Shown here: positions 22,158-32,986 of the stretch, piece after piece | How the letters are laid out: the number at the start of each line of letters is the position of its first letter | Position numbering within the stretch: position 1 is the stretch's first letter | Origin: Semisulcospira habei | Taxonomy: Eukaryota; Mollusca; Gastropoda; Semisulcospiridae | DNA length: 64,000 bases | Assembly: GCA_036245525.1 (NCBI GenBank) | Contig: BTPG01000007.1 | Span: 165,316,976 to 165,380,975 of the forward strand | Reading direction: 5' to 3' | The notes under the pieces: generated by a model | Seen by the model: the letters and a program-made list of their open reading frames with translations, nothing else | Database searches by the model: none | What the model was told of the DNA's origin: nothing | Translations under genes and position numbers: made by a program

Positions 22158-22287
22158 TCATAGCGTGGACTCAACACTGGTGAACGTGCTGGAACTTGAA
22201 ATGCTGTCAAGTGACATGAGAGAGACGCTGGTCTTCACGGTGAATCCACTGAAGCCACCGTTGTCTGGTGATGCAAACCTCACCTGC
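22158..22287 (-). CDS. CIT: Citron exon 18 (last): C-terminal tail and stop
   Basis: The exon begins after acceptor TTTTGCAG and encodes about 42 residues, ending SVESTL-stop. The tail is Ser/Thr-rich. The last residues fit a class I PDZ ligand (S/T-X-hydrophobic). The tail after CNH is much shorter than the long Arg/Pro-rich tail of vertebrate citron. Confidence 0.85.
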
Positions 22288-22594
22288 CTGCAAAAGAGAG
22301 AGAAATGAGTTAACAAACTGAGCAATACCTGCACAATTAAAACTTGTGGTGCTGTCCTCTGAAGACACCGATAGTTGTTAGTGGCCAGGAGAGAGACTGC
22401 TCTTGGTTTTCTTCTTCCTTCTCCCAGCAATTGTGTGGCCTCTCCTAGATGTATACTTGTGTTATTGTTGTAAGAAAGGGTGATATTTTGGAAATACTGA
22501 AATGTCCATGCACAAGATTTAGAATTGACCGACTTCCATCTTACTGTCTACCAAGTATTCTCACATCAAAATACACACAAGCACGCTGACTTAC

Positions 22595-22774
22595 CTGGTC
22601 GTGATGTTTTCTTTTTCATCATCGCTATCCACGAGGTCTTGACGTCTGTCCTTGGCATGAAGGTGAATGACCTCTGTGATCCCATTACAGCTTGTCGCCA
22701 CATAAACAGCCCCTGGGTCCTCAGCTTTGCCCAGGTAACGTGGAGCAGGAAGGTCAACAGCTGTCTGGCACCCC
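22595..22774 (-). CDS. CIT: Citron exon 17: end of CNH domain
   Basis: Encodes about residues 810-869 of the window product. It contains PAPRYLGKAEDPGAVYVATS, aligning with the last CNH blades of citron, and then an acidic linker (DSDDEKEN). Acceptor CTTTCAG, donor AG|GTAAGT. Confidence 0.9.
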
Positions 22775-22856
22775 CTGAAAGACACACTATTTTGTCAGTA
22801 CAGTAAACATAGGATATAACACAACATCAGAGGACCCCTACCTGCTTGCTGTTATA

Positions 22857-23070
22857 TTAATCCATTCAGCACTGACGCACTACAGCAGGAGATGGGTCGA
22901 CCATAATAATTCAAGGGTGGTGCCAGATTAGCTTGGCGCCTGTCAGCGCCAAGCTAATCTGGCACTGTCATTGAATTATCATGATCAATCCATCTCCTGC
23001 AACTGGTGCATAGTCATTAGATGACGCTTCCAAAGATTGGGAAAAACGGCCGTCGGGCTGAATGAGTCAA
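22857..23070. repeat. Family 1 MITE in citron intron 16, first of a pair
   Basis: Core with GATTAGC/GCTAATC and turn CTGTCAG. Its right boundary TCAA (a mutated TTAA, 23067-23070) is also the left boundary of the next copy. Confidence 0.8.
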
Positions 23071-23278
23071 CCCATTTAGCCCCAGGACCCTGCTGCAGGA
23101 GATGGATTGATCATGATAATTCAAGGGTAGTGCCAGATGAGCTTGGCACCTTCAGGCGCCAAGCTCATCTTGCACTACCCTTAAATTATCATGATCTCTA
23201 CCCTTAAATTATCATGATCAAAGTCGTTCAGTAACACTTTCAAAATTTGGGAAAAGCACCTGTGGGGTAAAGGGTTAA
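23067..23278. repeat. Family 1 MITE, second of a pair
   Basis: The GATGAGC/GCTCATC arm pair differs from its neighbour on both arms. A short internal duplication of CTACCCTTAAATTATCATGA sits in the right arm near 23200. Confidence 0.8.
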
Positions 23279-23477
23279 AGTTTGTTATGAGAGAAGTAAA
23301 TTACACCAAAAAAAGTGTAGCTGGGACTTTAAAGAAGGATTTTTGTATATGAAGTTTGCTTTATCCAACCTTACTGTTAGAGAAGTTAACTGTATTTTCA
23401 AAGCTGTGAAAGTTATTAGTATTATTACTAGAAGTGAACAGATAAGAATCTTCTAAAAAATAACCTGTCTACACACA

Positions 23478-23685
23478 TATTTAGCCCCAAGTCCCTACAG
23501 CAGGAGATGGATAGACCATGATAATTCAAGGGTAATGCCAGATTAACTTGGCGCCTTTAGGCGCCAAGCTAATCTGGTACTCCCCCTGAATTATCATGGT
23601 CAATCCATCTCCTGCAACTGGTACATTGTCATTAGGCAACACCTCCAAAACTTAAGAAATGGGATCTTGGGGCTAAAAGGGTTAA
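23478..23685. repeat. Family 1 MITE in citron intron 16
   Basis: Right end GGGGCTAAAAGGG-TTAA is intact and the left TTAA is lost. Turn CTTTAGG. It ends 22 bp before exon 16. Confidence 0.78.
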
Positions 23686-23706
23686 GCAGGAACGACTGGT
23701 ACTCAC

Positions 23707-23788
23707 TTGACTTGCTCTTTGTCCGTGGGCACCACTGTCGCCTGCAGCGAGTTGAAGTAGGTGATGTACAGGAATGGCTCATTGTAGG
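23707..23788 (-). CDS. CIT: Citron exon 16: CNH domain
   Basis: Encodes YNEPFLYITYFNSLQATVV and a following charged stretch, matching the citron CNH strand that reads YREPYL..HFNSLEV in vertebrates. Acceptor TTTCCAG, donor AA|GTGAGT. Confidence 0.9.
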
Positions 23789-24048
23789 CTGGAAAACAGA
23801 CAACACATCCATTCTTCATTCAACAATGTCACAATCAAACGTAGGTGAAAAGTAGGCAGCAATAGACACTAGCTGTCATTCCTTTCTTTGGTTCCATTAA
23901 AAGATTTTACCCTCAAAGTGTGTCAGCTTGTCAGCACATTCACAAACTACACCTGTGTTCTGGTCTGTGATTTTTGGATGTTACAGCATAGGCCATAGGT
24001 CCACAATCAAATTCATTGCAGAACTATTCCGGTATTATCAACACTTAC

Positions 24049-24129
24049 AGAAGGATAGAGGCAGTCCACTCCACTTGATGTCGGACTGTCGGCTTCTTTG
24101 TCCTCGATGATCCACAAACACACCAAACT
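24049..24129 (-). CDS. CIT: Citron exon 15: CNH domain
   Basis: Encodes [20 protein letters not shown] and SGLPLSF, a highly conserved CNH core block. Acceptor TTTGTCAG, donor TTCT|GTAAGT. Confidence 0.92.
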
Positions 24130-24365
24130 CTGACAAATAAATACATCAGAAAATCATGCATTTGATAATGGATTTATTAAAAAAAAAAAAAAAAAAGCAT
24201 ATTCAAAGAAATAAAATAAAGAACATACAAAAATTAAAGAAAAAAGAATGTGCATGTTTATACGTGCAAGATTTTCAGTGTAACAGAACACCTAATCATT
24301 CACAAAGACAATTTGACGTACACAAATTTCCATTGTTGACAAAAAAGCATTATCTTATCCCTTAC

Positions 24366-24497
24366 CATGGAAGCAAAGCAGAAACTCTAGTGGGAGACCC
24401 TCAGGTGAAACCTGAACCACTGCTAGAGGGAAGCTGTGGTGGTTGGCAGCACCGAACGCAGCAAACGCTAGTGAGCTGTCCTGCCGATCCACAAAAT
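24366..24497 (-). CDS. CIT: Citron exon 14: CNH domain
   Basis: Encodes DFVDRQDSSLAFAAFGAA and FPLAVVQVSPEG..EFLLCFH. It joins exon 13 in phase 1 across a 10.4-kb intron filled by DIRS D1. Acceptor TTGCAG, donor CATG|GTAAGG. Confidence 0.92.
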
Positions 24498-24884
24498 CTG
24501 CAAGAAACAAAAAGACGCAAAACTACTATGAAGACAGATACTATACACTGCAAAATCTGCGGTACTAATGTATCTTCAATGTATCTTTCTAACATCCAAT
24601 GGCATGATCAGTAAAACATATTCATTCTTTCGAGATGCAAAACACTCAATAATTCAATATGCAGCAAGAAACATGGATTCTGATCAAAACAAGAGCACAT
24701 TTTATTTTACGTCTGTTCAAATCTTGGTGAGTTCCCCAAAAATCGACAACAAAACTAACTTGCGACTTAAAATTTAATTATCGGAAATTAAGCCCAAAAT
24801 CTGATGAATGCGTGTAGAGTCCATTCCATAGATCTGCAAAAGCCATAGATTCTCATGAACCCCGGCAGCTGCAGAGGCTCATAA

Positions 24885-25110
24885 AAATGTATTTTCTTTA
24901 AAATAAATTTTTTCGAAAAATACTTACCGATGGTATTACTGAGAGGAAGATATACTTAACTGACAATTTCAGTCTCCAAAAATTGTTGTGTGCTGCCACA
25001 CAACCAGGGACGTACCTCTAGCAAGCAGTTACCTAATCCCCCGAGTGTCCTCCCTATCCTTGGAGTAACCTCCCTTCCAAATCTCGCGAGAGGCCGTTAT
25101 TTCCAGTTCT
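24885..25110. repeat. DIRS D1 left inverted terminal repeat
   Basis: From TTACCGATGGTATTACTGAG (about 24924) to GGCCGTTATTTCCAGTTC it is the near-exact complement of 34122-34308. The outermost ~40 bp differ from the other end and instead match the internal complementary region. Confidence 0.88.
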
Positions 25111-25157
25111 ATTTGAGCTGACATGCGGCAAGCGGGGAAGGTGGGAGGGAAGTTTGA

Positions 25158-25256
25158 GTAATACCATCGGTAAGTATTTTTCGAAAAAAATTATTTTAAA
25201 GAAAAATACATTTATTTCTTCAAAATCGTTACCGATGGTATTACTGAGAGGAAGAA
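25158..25256. repeat. DIRS D1 internal complementary region (ICR)
   Basis: The left half is the complement of the left terminus (24885-24945). The right half, from ATTTATTTCTTCAAAATCG, is the complement of the right terminus (34285-34327). The two meet at ATTT. This is the two-ends-joined template used to make the circular DNA. Confidence 0.85.
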
Positions 25257-25391
25257 TTAAAAAGAGGGGGAGGGTGCCGCTCTAGGGTCAATACCCCCAG
25301 GTAACTGCTTAGCTAGACCCCTGGCCGGGGCACACTCCCGACAATTTCAGTCAAGTGTTACCTACGGCGCCGCCAGTGCCGGGAGGGAGTG

Positions 25392-26418
25392 TTAAGCCAC
25401 GGCAACGTCAACCACCAGAGCCAGGTTGTGCCGCTGGCTGGAGAGGTCACGCAAGTAAAAACGGGCGAAAGTAGATTCGGCCCGCCAGCCCACAGCCGCC
25501 ACAATGTCCTGCATGGCGCAGTTACGGTCGAAATCGACTCTCGCGGAGACAGCCCGGATCTCATGTGCCCGAATCCGCAGCCTCGTCGCTCCCGCAGGCG
25601 AGAGGTAATTGTAAGCAGAACGGATAACTCCACGCAGCCAAGCGGAGATCGTTTGGGCCGATATATCATGCCGGTTCAGAACCAAAGGCAAGAAAAGGCG
25701 GGAAATACCCCGCCGTAAGGGCTTTGACCGGCGGAGATAGATTTTTTAACGCCCGAACCGGATCCTGCTGTCTGTTGAACCGAGCCGTAAGCCCGGAGCT
25801 GTAGGCAAGACGGAAGTATGGAGAGAGCGTGGAGCTCACTCACGCGAGAAGCTGTGGCTATGGCCCGCAGGAAGCAGGTCCTCCTCGTCAAGTCTGAGAA
25901 CTGGGCCAAGTGCAGCGGTTCAAAAAACGAGCAGAGTTGAGTCATGTTAACACCCACGCAAGGTCCCAACATGGGAGTAGTGATCGGGTCACTGGTCGCC
26001 GGAGATCAAAATGAGCCATGAGGTCAGCGAGGTCCTGGCAAGATCCCGGATCGGGTCGACCCAAATGGCGGTAAGTGTCAGCCACCATAGAAAGATAACC
26101 TCGAATGGTGATGGGTGCCAAGCCCTGATCCTCGAAGAGCCACAAGAAGAACTCCGCGAGTTGGGGCATAGTCAGAGTTGTGGGGGAGAGGTGTCGCGGC
26201 CCACACCACGATAGAAAAACCCGCCATTTACCCTCATAAACTTTTCTGGTGGAAGGCCGTCGAGCTGAAGCGATAGCCGCTACTGCTGCATCCGAGAAAC
26301 CTCGAGCGGTGAAGGCGCGCTGCACAATCGCCAAGCGTGTAAGAGGAGGCTCTCCTGGCAAGGTTGAAAAAGATCCTGCCAGGGTTGTTTCAGCAACGTG
26401 GTAAGCGTTGGAAGCCAT
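25392..26418 (-). pseudogene. D1 tyrosine recombinase, broken
   Basis: The N-terminal SAM-like part (PSTRKVYEGKWRVFLSWC, LAEFFLWLF) is followed by ATASRVSELHAL with the first catalytic Arg, then RIRAHEIRAVSA with the His-X-X-Arg box and FYLRD with the Tyr. The frame is broken by TGA in place of Trp after WVLT (near 25945) and by extra T residues in a T-run just after, so the parts lie in different frames. Confidence 0.85.
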
Positions 26419-27227
26419 AGCGGGGGTCCATGGCGAGACTCAGGAGATCTGTGGTCCAGTTCTTGTTCGAAGAGAACGTTGCCACCAGAAACAGGACTGC
26501 ATGGCAGCCTCTGAGCTTGAGAAGAATCCTGGGCACCAGGACAGACGGAGGGTACGCATAGGCCAAGAGACCCTCCCAGGTGATAGAGAGAGCATCCACC
26601 GCCCATGCAAGATAATCTGGAACAGGGGAGACGAAGAGGGGAAGTTGTGCGTTCCACCTCGTCGCAAACAGGTCGATCATGGGTGTCTTCCAGTGCCAGC
26701 AAATCATCTGAAAAAGGTCGGGGCGAAGAGCCCACTCGGTATGGAGACACTGGCCATGAAGAGATAAGAAATCTGCCAGCACATTCGGCCGTCCCGGAAT
26801 GTGATGTGCCTGTAGCGAAATGCCCCAAATCCCGACACCACACCAGAATATGGAACAGAAGAATGCAAAGGGAGGGAGAACGGGTCCCGCCCTGCTTCTG
26901 AATATAGGAGACAACCGTCGTGTTGTCAGAGAGAACCAAGACTGCCTGGTTGGTCACGCGTGGTTCCCAAGAGATCAGGGCGAGCCACACTGCTTTCAGC
27001 TCCAACCAATTGATGTGTCTGCCCACCAAATCCGGTGACCAAACATCCACTGTCATGTTGAAGTCCTGGAGCAGGTGAGTGCCCCAACCGGAAAGACTGG
27101 CATCCGTGCAGATCGACAGGGAAGGAAGCGGGGACGCGAGGGGAACCCCCGACGCCAACCACGCGGAATCCGTCCACCGAAGGAGATGCGGCCGAACTAA
27201 GTGCAACACTGGAACGCAAACCTCCAA
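26280..27227 (-). pseudogene. D1 RNase H region
   Basis: Contains TDASLSGWGTHL, NWLELKAVW and LSDNTTVVSYIQ, the Asp, Glu and Asp of a DIRS RNase H. The next conserved block (HIPGRPNVLADFLS) lies in another frame, so a frameshift has occurred near 26870. Confidence 0.82.
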
Positions 27228-27370
27228 ATCTCCCGAAGACAGACGCTAAAGAAGGAGGAGAGGAAGTTGAATTGGACGCGAGTAGAGCCGGCCAAGGGGA
27301 AGCAAGTCCGCCGCAGCACTCATGAGACCCAAAACTGTAACCACCGTCTCGCCGGAGCCGCGGAAGCAAG

Positions 27371-28070
27371 CTACATCCGACGGGCCAAAAGAACCAACTT
27401 GTCGAACCGAGCTTGGGGTAGGCGCACCAAGTTCAAGTCGGTCTGAAACTCCATTTCAAGGTGGAGAAAATGGCGAGATGGCGATAGGTCCGACTTGCCG
27501 AAGTTGACTAGAAAACCGAGGCGATGGAGAAGGGAAAGCAGGGCATCCCTGTCGGCGGTCAAGCAGGTCGCAACCTGATTCCGGAGAAGAAGATCGTCGA
27601 GGCAGTGGGAGGACGGACTGAGAGACGACCTCCGTGCGTGGGAAATCACCGCATCCATAATCCTGGTAAAAACCCAGGGACTGAGAGTGAGGCCGAAGGG
27701 CATCGCCCGGAATGATACACCACTCCGTGGAAGGCGAAGCGAAGGTATCGGTGAGCCGAAGGGTGTATAGGAACATGAAGGTATGTATCGGCAAGATCCA
27801 GACCGACAGCCAAATCCATCGGTTGGACGGCGGCCCGCAGGGCGCGGGTCATTTCCATACAAAAGGACGGAGCAGGCAAAAAGTTTTTTTTTTTTTTTTT
27901 TTTGAGAGCGGAAAGGTCTATCACCGGACACCAACCTCCGTCCGACTTGGGGACGATGAAGAGACGACTGTAGAAAGCCAGAGAATCTTGTCGCCGGACG
28001 AATTCCGTGGCGGATTTGAGAAGCAAATAAACCACTTCGTCCTGTAAAGCCGTCACCTTGACGGGATCGT
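27371..28070 (-). pseudogene. D1 reverse transcriptase region, frameshifted
   Basis: The block FIVPKSDGGWCPVIDLSAL and the motif-A-like LDLADTYLHVPI lie in one frame. FRAMPFGLTLSPWVF (motif B) and HCLDDLLL (the Asp-Asp box) lie in another. A poly-T tract at 27886-27903 (poly-Lys in the product) has probably slipped. Confidence 0.82.
27886..27903. repeat. Poly-T tract within the D1 RT gene
   Basis: About 18 T; on the coding strand this adds a run of Lys codons inside a conserved RT motif. Confidence 0.9.
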
Positions 28071-28870
28071 TCGGAACCCGAGTCCAAAGCGGGGAGCGGC
28101 GAAGAGGAGGAGGGCGAAGAAGCGAGAGGTGAAGACGCTTCGAAATGGTAGAAAGGAGCCATGGGTCGTCGGGAACAGTGAGAAGAAAGATGGTGAGCCA
28201 CGGGCCAGATGTCCGTATGTGTATCCGTCACGGCTTGCCAAGTGGAGCCAAACAGCAAAGTACCGCCGATGGGCGCCTGGCGGAGCTGAGCCTTGACTGT
28301 CGAAGAAAACCCAGAACAACCAGCAAGAACTGCATCCCGTCTAATTAAATCACAGTTGATGGCGGCAGCCATCGCATTTGCAGAAGCATGGTACGAAGCC
28401 CGATTAGCCACCACCGAAAGAAAATGTATCTCTCGCAGCGGCGCAGTAGAGTGTGGATCCCAATGGTCTTCAAGAGCACGTACCATCGCCTTGGTAGCGA
28501 GATCGCGGAAGCTGGAGCAGACCAGCATGTTGCGGATCATGACAGCAGTTTTATCAAAACTGCGAGGGACCCGGGCAAAGGCGAAGCGGCGTTCACCCAC
28601 CTGTAAATCCGCCGCATCATCGAGCTAAGGCAAAGGGCACGCAAAAGCCTGAGAGTGACCTGCGTACCAACGTTGGCGGAAGCGAATGTCTACACCTTCA
28701 GGCCACTTAGTATCAGAAAAGAAGAGAGGCTCTTTGAAAGTGCCAATAGGCAATTGCGCCGAGAACGCCTCCGCCAGATCTCGAAAGCCAGATGGTGGCG
28801 GAAGAGATCGGAAATGCTTAGGTTGAAGGGAAACATCCACCGAAGCCAACGCCTTTCGCTTCAGAGGAGG

Positions 28871-29256
28871 TTGATTGATTGTACATTGCTTAACGTCCCG
28901 ACAGCAACAAGGCTTTCTCAGGACGTGCCTGCACTGCTTGTGAAAAAAAATAAATAAACAGAACATTGAATGTATGTCGCCAGCCGGTCAAATACATTAA
29001 ATAAACCTAACACATGGGGCCTAAATAAAGCTAAGACCATTTAGCAACACACATCCAATATCAAGAGCTACAGGCAGTGCAGACAGTAGGGAGAGTTTTA
29101 AAAAGGCAAATACAGGTGAATGGACAAAGGGTAGACAGAAACACATGCCCCAGAATAGAGAGAAAAACCCACCCTGTGGGGCTGACCAGGGTGACCCTGG
29201 GAACTAAAAAGTACCTAACCCCACCCAAGTCCCCCAGGGCAGACCCGGGTGGGGAC
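28871..29256 (-). mobile_element. LINE 3' end or SINE, 386 bp, with 10-bp target duplication
   Basis: TCAGAGGAGG flanks both sides (28861-28870 and 29257-29266). The 3' end carries a (GATT)n-type tail followed by ACGTCCCGACAGCAACAAGG and TTCTCAGGACGTGCCTGC. That terminal hairpin motif recurs at 54545-54605. No coding was recognised. It interrupts the D1 gag. Confidence 0.8.
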
Positions 29257-30079
29257 TCAGAGGAGGTGTAGGGGGGCAATTCGGCCCGTCAGCCCATAAA
29301 TCCGCCGCATCATCGGCGTCTGGGGGAAGAGAGCAAAGAATGAGGTCGGAGGCCTCGTCCAAGGACCGTTGAGTCTCGACACCCGGAGTGAAACAGTCCG
29401 AGGACGGAGAACAGCTGTGCTGAGTCCGCGGGTAAAGGACTCTAGACGGAGAAAGGTGCGGCAAAACCCCAAGGTCGAAAGCAGAATCCACCGGATGAAG
29501 GCGAAGAACATCCTCTTGAACCGGCGTTGCCAAGCGCCAGGGGAAACAGGACCCTTGGAAAGAGTAACGATCGCGCGGTGGCCGGAGAGAAGATCGCCGA
29601 GGGACTGATGAGTCCAGGTGCCCAGTTCGCCGAGAACTCCTACTGTCATATGAAGAAGAAGAAGAAGAACGATGCCGTAAGGAAGAGGGCAGATGCTGAC
29701 AGCTCTCAGGCAAAAGTGGGCGACGAGCAGGAGAACGGGAACGGGACCAGGACTGTCCCCCCTCTGGAGTACGATGAAGGTGGCGTCGACAGCACTGCAA
29801 AGGACGTTCGAAGCGAAGGGGATCCACCCGTCGTCGAGAGGCGTGCAGAGGTGCCTACCCCTCTTAGACCATTTTGTGTAATGGGCTGCTTAAAAATGTT
29901 ATTTTGTGTAATCATTTCAGCGCAACACGCAACGAAAAAAATACACCACAGCAAACAAATTAAAAATAAAGACATTTATCTATACTGTTAGTTATTTTAT
30001 TCACACAATATCAGGTATCGCTGCAGCAAGTTTGGGTTTGAAGTTGTGAATAGTATTGGTATTTGCGAAAAAAAAAAAT

Positions 30080-30087
30080 TTTTTTTT

Positions 30088-30118
<31 letters not shown>

Positions 30119-30121
30119 GGG
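30080..30121. repeat. Poly-T / poly-G homopolymers
   Basis: A T-run directly followed by a G-run of more than 20; sequence length here is unreliable. Confidence 0.9.
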
Positions 30122-30404
30122 TAAAAATATGGTCATTTTAGACATATTTCTTCAGCTCTTGTGACCCCTCGACTTTTCCAAGGGATCAACGAAATTAGTG
30201 TTCATATAAAGGTCTTTTCATCAGGTATCTTTGTACCAAGTTTGGGTTTGAAGTTGTGAATAGTATTTGAGAACATGTCCCAAAATAGCTATTTTTGATA
30301 TGTCCTGATCCTCTATGACCTTGACCTTTGTGAGAAACTGTCACTAAAACTGCATGTTTAGAAAGGTCTTGCCACAAAGTATCCTTGGGCCAAGTTTGAA
30401 GACT

Positions 30405-31448
30405 TACTTACTTACTTACTTACGCCTGTCACCCCTACCCGGGTATAGGCCGTCGACGAGAGACCTCCAGCAACTCCTGTCCTGTGCTTCTCCTTCGATT
30501 CTACTCCAGGTGGTTCCCAGTCTCTTGATGTCTGCTTGGAGGTCTCGACGCCAGGAGTTTCTCGGCCTACCTCTTTTCCTCTTTCCCTGGGGGTTCCATG
30601 ACAATGCCTGCCTAGTGATACTGGAAGCTGGCTTTCTCAGACTGTGACCGATCCATCCCCATCTTCTTCGCCCAATTTCATTCTCTGCTGTTATCTGCTC
30701 TGTTCTCTCCCAGAGTCTGACGTTGCTGATCTTCTCTGGCCAGTGGATTTTCAGAATTCTTCTAAGGCAACTGTTCATGAAGGTCTGTACTCTGTTGACT
30801 GTGGTTTTTGTCAATCTCCATGTCTCTGCTCCATATAGGAGAACTGCTTTTACATTGGAGTTGAAAATCCGGACTTTGGTGTGTTGTGACAGCTCTCTGG
30901 AACTCCATACTTTTTTCAACTGGAGAAAGGCTGCTCTGGCTTTACCGATTCGTGCTCTGACATCTGCATCAGTGCCGCCTTTTTTGTCTATGATGCTCCC
31001 GAGATAGGTGAAGGACTCCACCTCCTCCAACGGGGTGCCAGCAAGCAAGACTGGTTCTTCCCTGGTTGCGTTCAGCCTCATTGTCTTTGTTTTCTGTTTG
31101 TGAATGGTGAGGCCCACTTGGGACGAGATGTCAGCAAGCCTCGTGGTCTTGTCCTGCATTTGTTTATGAGTGTGGGACAGTAATGCCAAGTCGTCTGCAA
31201 AATCGAGGTCGTCAAGCTGTGTCCACAGTGTCCACTGTATTCCACTTCGTCTGTGCTCTGTGGTCATCTTCATGACCCAGTCTATGGCCAGTAGGAAGAG
31301 GAACGGAGACAGCAGACACCCCTGCCTGACACCAGTTCTGACCTGGAGCTCTCTGGTGAACTGCCCTTCGTGGATCACGTGACATGTCATGCCATCATAG
31401 CTGCTCTTGATCAGGCGGACGAGCTTTGTGGGTACAGTACAGTGGGTA
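30405..31448 (-). mobile_element. 5'-truncated RTE LINE with 13-bp target duplication
   Basis: AAGTTTGAAGACT occurs at 30392-30404 and 31449-31461. The (TAAG)n tail, reading CTTACTTACTTA on plus, is at the left. The target lies in a ~150-bp repeat of the host TIR element. Confidence 0.9.
30416..31430 (-). pseudogene. RTE ORF2 C-terminal fragment
   Basis: Open from the truncation point through RTGVRQGCLLSPFLFLLAID, LDFADDLALLS, FTYLGSIIDKKGGTDADV and QGKRKRGRPRNSWRRDL to a stop inside the TAAG tail. It lacks the endonuclease and the first RT motifs. It is clearly a different subfamily from 5398-8385. Confidence 0.88.
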
Positions 31449-32364
31449 AAGTTTGAAGACTGTAGCTTCAATATTCTCCGAGAAAATGCCAAAGTTAAAG
31501 TCTCAGAACATACTCACTTTTACTTCGCACGTGAGCCAAAAATGTCTTTCGTGCATGACAGGTAGCTGTTACTTAACAATAAACATGCATCAGTAAAAAG
31601 GGGATCTGTTACTGCGACACATTAGTGTCCATGCATTTCCAGTATGCCGATACACTAAGTCTCCTACCTGGTCGCCAGATGTCAATGTTTACACCTGCCA
31701 CTGTACGGTATATCCACAGTCTAGACAACATGTAATAAGCGGCATTGAACGATGTTGTGTCTCATACACGATCGGATGGAAGTATCAGTGTTGTAAAGAC
31801 AATGCATGTACTACACGTGTGACCAATGTGTGTCAGTGTCTACAGAGTCGCCTACAGGTGCACCAAGGTGTAGCATCAGAGAAACGGAATATCAAGTAGA
31901 ACCTCCAAATTCAGCTTTAGAATCAAGCCGTACGTCATTGCCTTTGTCGATCGCTCCAGCTGACACTGCCAACACGTGGTAATGCTGCCACGCGGTAGGT
32001 GGGCACACGTGTCCCAATACATCAAAGCTATCTGCTTTTGAAACCATGTCTCCAGACACAAAATATTATCACTCCGAATATCTACACATTCACTCGCCAT
32101 TTTGACCGTAATGCGTATGCTAGCACTGCAAAGCTGACTGCATACCATGTACAAAAGTATGCACGCACTGTCAGGACCCTGCAATGTAAACATGATGTGT
32201 CAGTGCGACGGGCGAGGTCACCGTACACGCGCGGCGAGGCTCGCGTATCACCGGGTGCGCGATATAAAACACCTAGCGGTTTTCTGGGCTGCACGGTATA
32301 CGAGACTGCCAACCAGTACAGCAGTTTGCCGGGCCGAACGGGTTAACGAAAAAGTGCTTTATGT

Positions 32365-32480
32365 CAGCTTTGGGATGTACTACTGCCTTGGCCTTATGCC
32401 CAGCGGGTTCCAAATGTCTTTGAATATCATACTTTTGTACGCGCCACTGTGAGCAACACCAAAGTCCTTTCTGCACACGT
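32365..32480 (-). pseudogene. Possible transposase zinc-finger remnant in the TIR element
   Basis: One minus frame gives CNVCRKDFGVAHSGAY; the next gives DIQRHLEPAGHKAKA. Together, across one frameshift, these look like a Cys2-His2 type finger of the kind seen at the N-terminus of some transposon proteins. Short and decayed; low certainty. Confidence 0.35.
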
Positions 32481-32986
32481 TGCATGCATTTGTAGCAGAG
32501 GAGCCCCCTGCTATCGCTAGTTACTACCCGCGAGTCAGACTTCAGAGTTTCAGTGCACGCTTGGCGCGCTGTGTGCGAGTATTCTTGCTGCCTTGGCTAG
32601 TCAGTGTCTAGCGGACTACACGCCAAAGCTCAGTGACATAGTCTCTGGCTCCAGAGGCTGAGAAGCCTATATAAAGCGGTCGATCTTCACAAAAAAAGGC
32701 CCCCGCCCCCCCGCCCCCCCCCCCACGTAAATTGCGTATTTTGGAGGAGCTAGTCGTATTCGCGTAACTTGAACCGAAAATGCGTAAAATTACGAGCCAG
32801 CGCGTAAGGTAGGCACCTCTGGGCGTGTCGCGAGCGACGTGGGGCAGGAGAAACCCAGGGATCACGGTGACAGGGGACGGACGATGGTGTAGGATCCCGA
32901 AGGGAAACGTCTGCAATAGGAGAATAAAACCGACGGGAGGGGTGAGAAATACGCCGAGATGACGTAGCAAGTGTGGCACGAGTGCA

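Larger units (their letters stand above)
29846..32821. mobile_element. TIR DNA transposon (2976 bp) inside D1
   Basis: 14-bp perfect inverted termini CAGAGGTGCCTACC (29846-29859; 32808-32821) flanked by the direct repeat GGCGTG (29840-29845; 32822-32827). Removing the element and one GGCGTG makes the D1 gag frame continuous. The interior holds ~150-bp repeats (30005-30390, 31449-31540), a nested RTE and a degraded zinc-finger-like segment. The superfamily is uncertain: CAG termini resemble hAT, but the duplication looks like 6 bp rather than 8. Confidence 0.75.

Noticed and set aside
22460..22560. Alternative last citron exon
   Set aside because: No open frame continuing from the exon 17 phase reaches a stop with better support than 22158-22287, which has a clean acceptor and a plausible C-terminus.
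32260..32280. TATA-like GATATAAAACACC as a gene promoter
   Set aside because: It lies inside a transposon interior with no downstream coding sequence.
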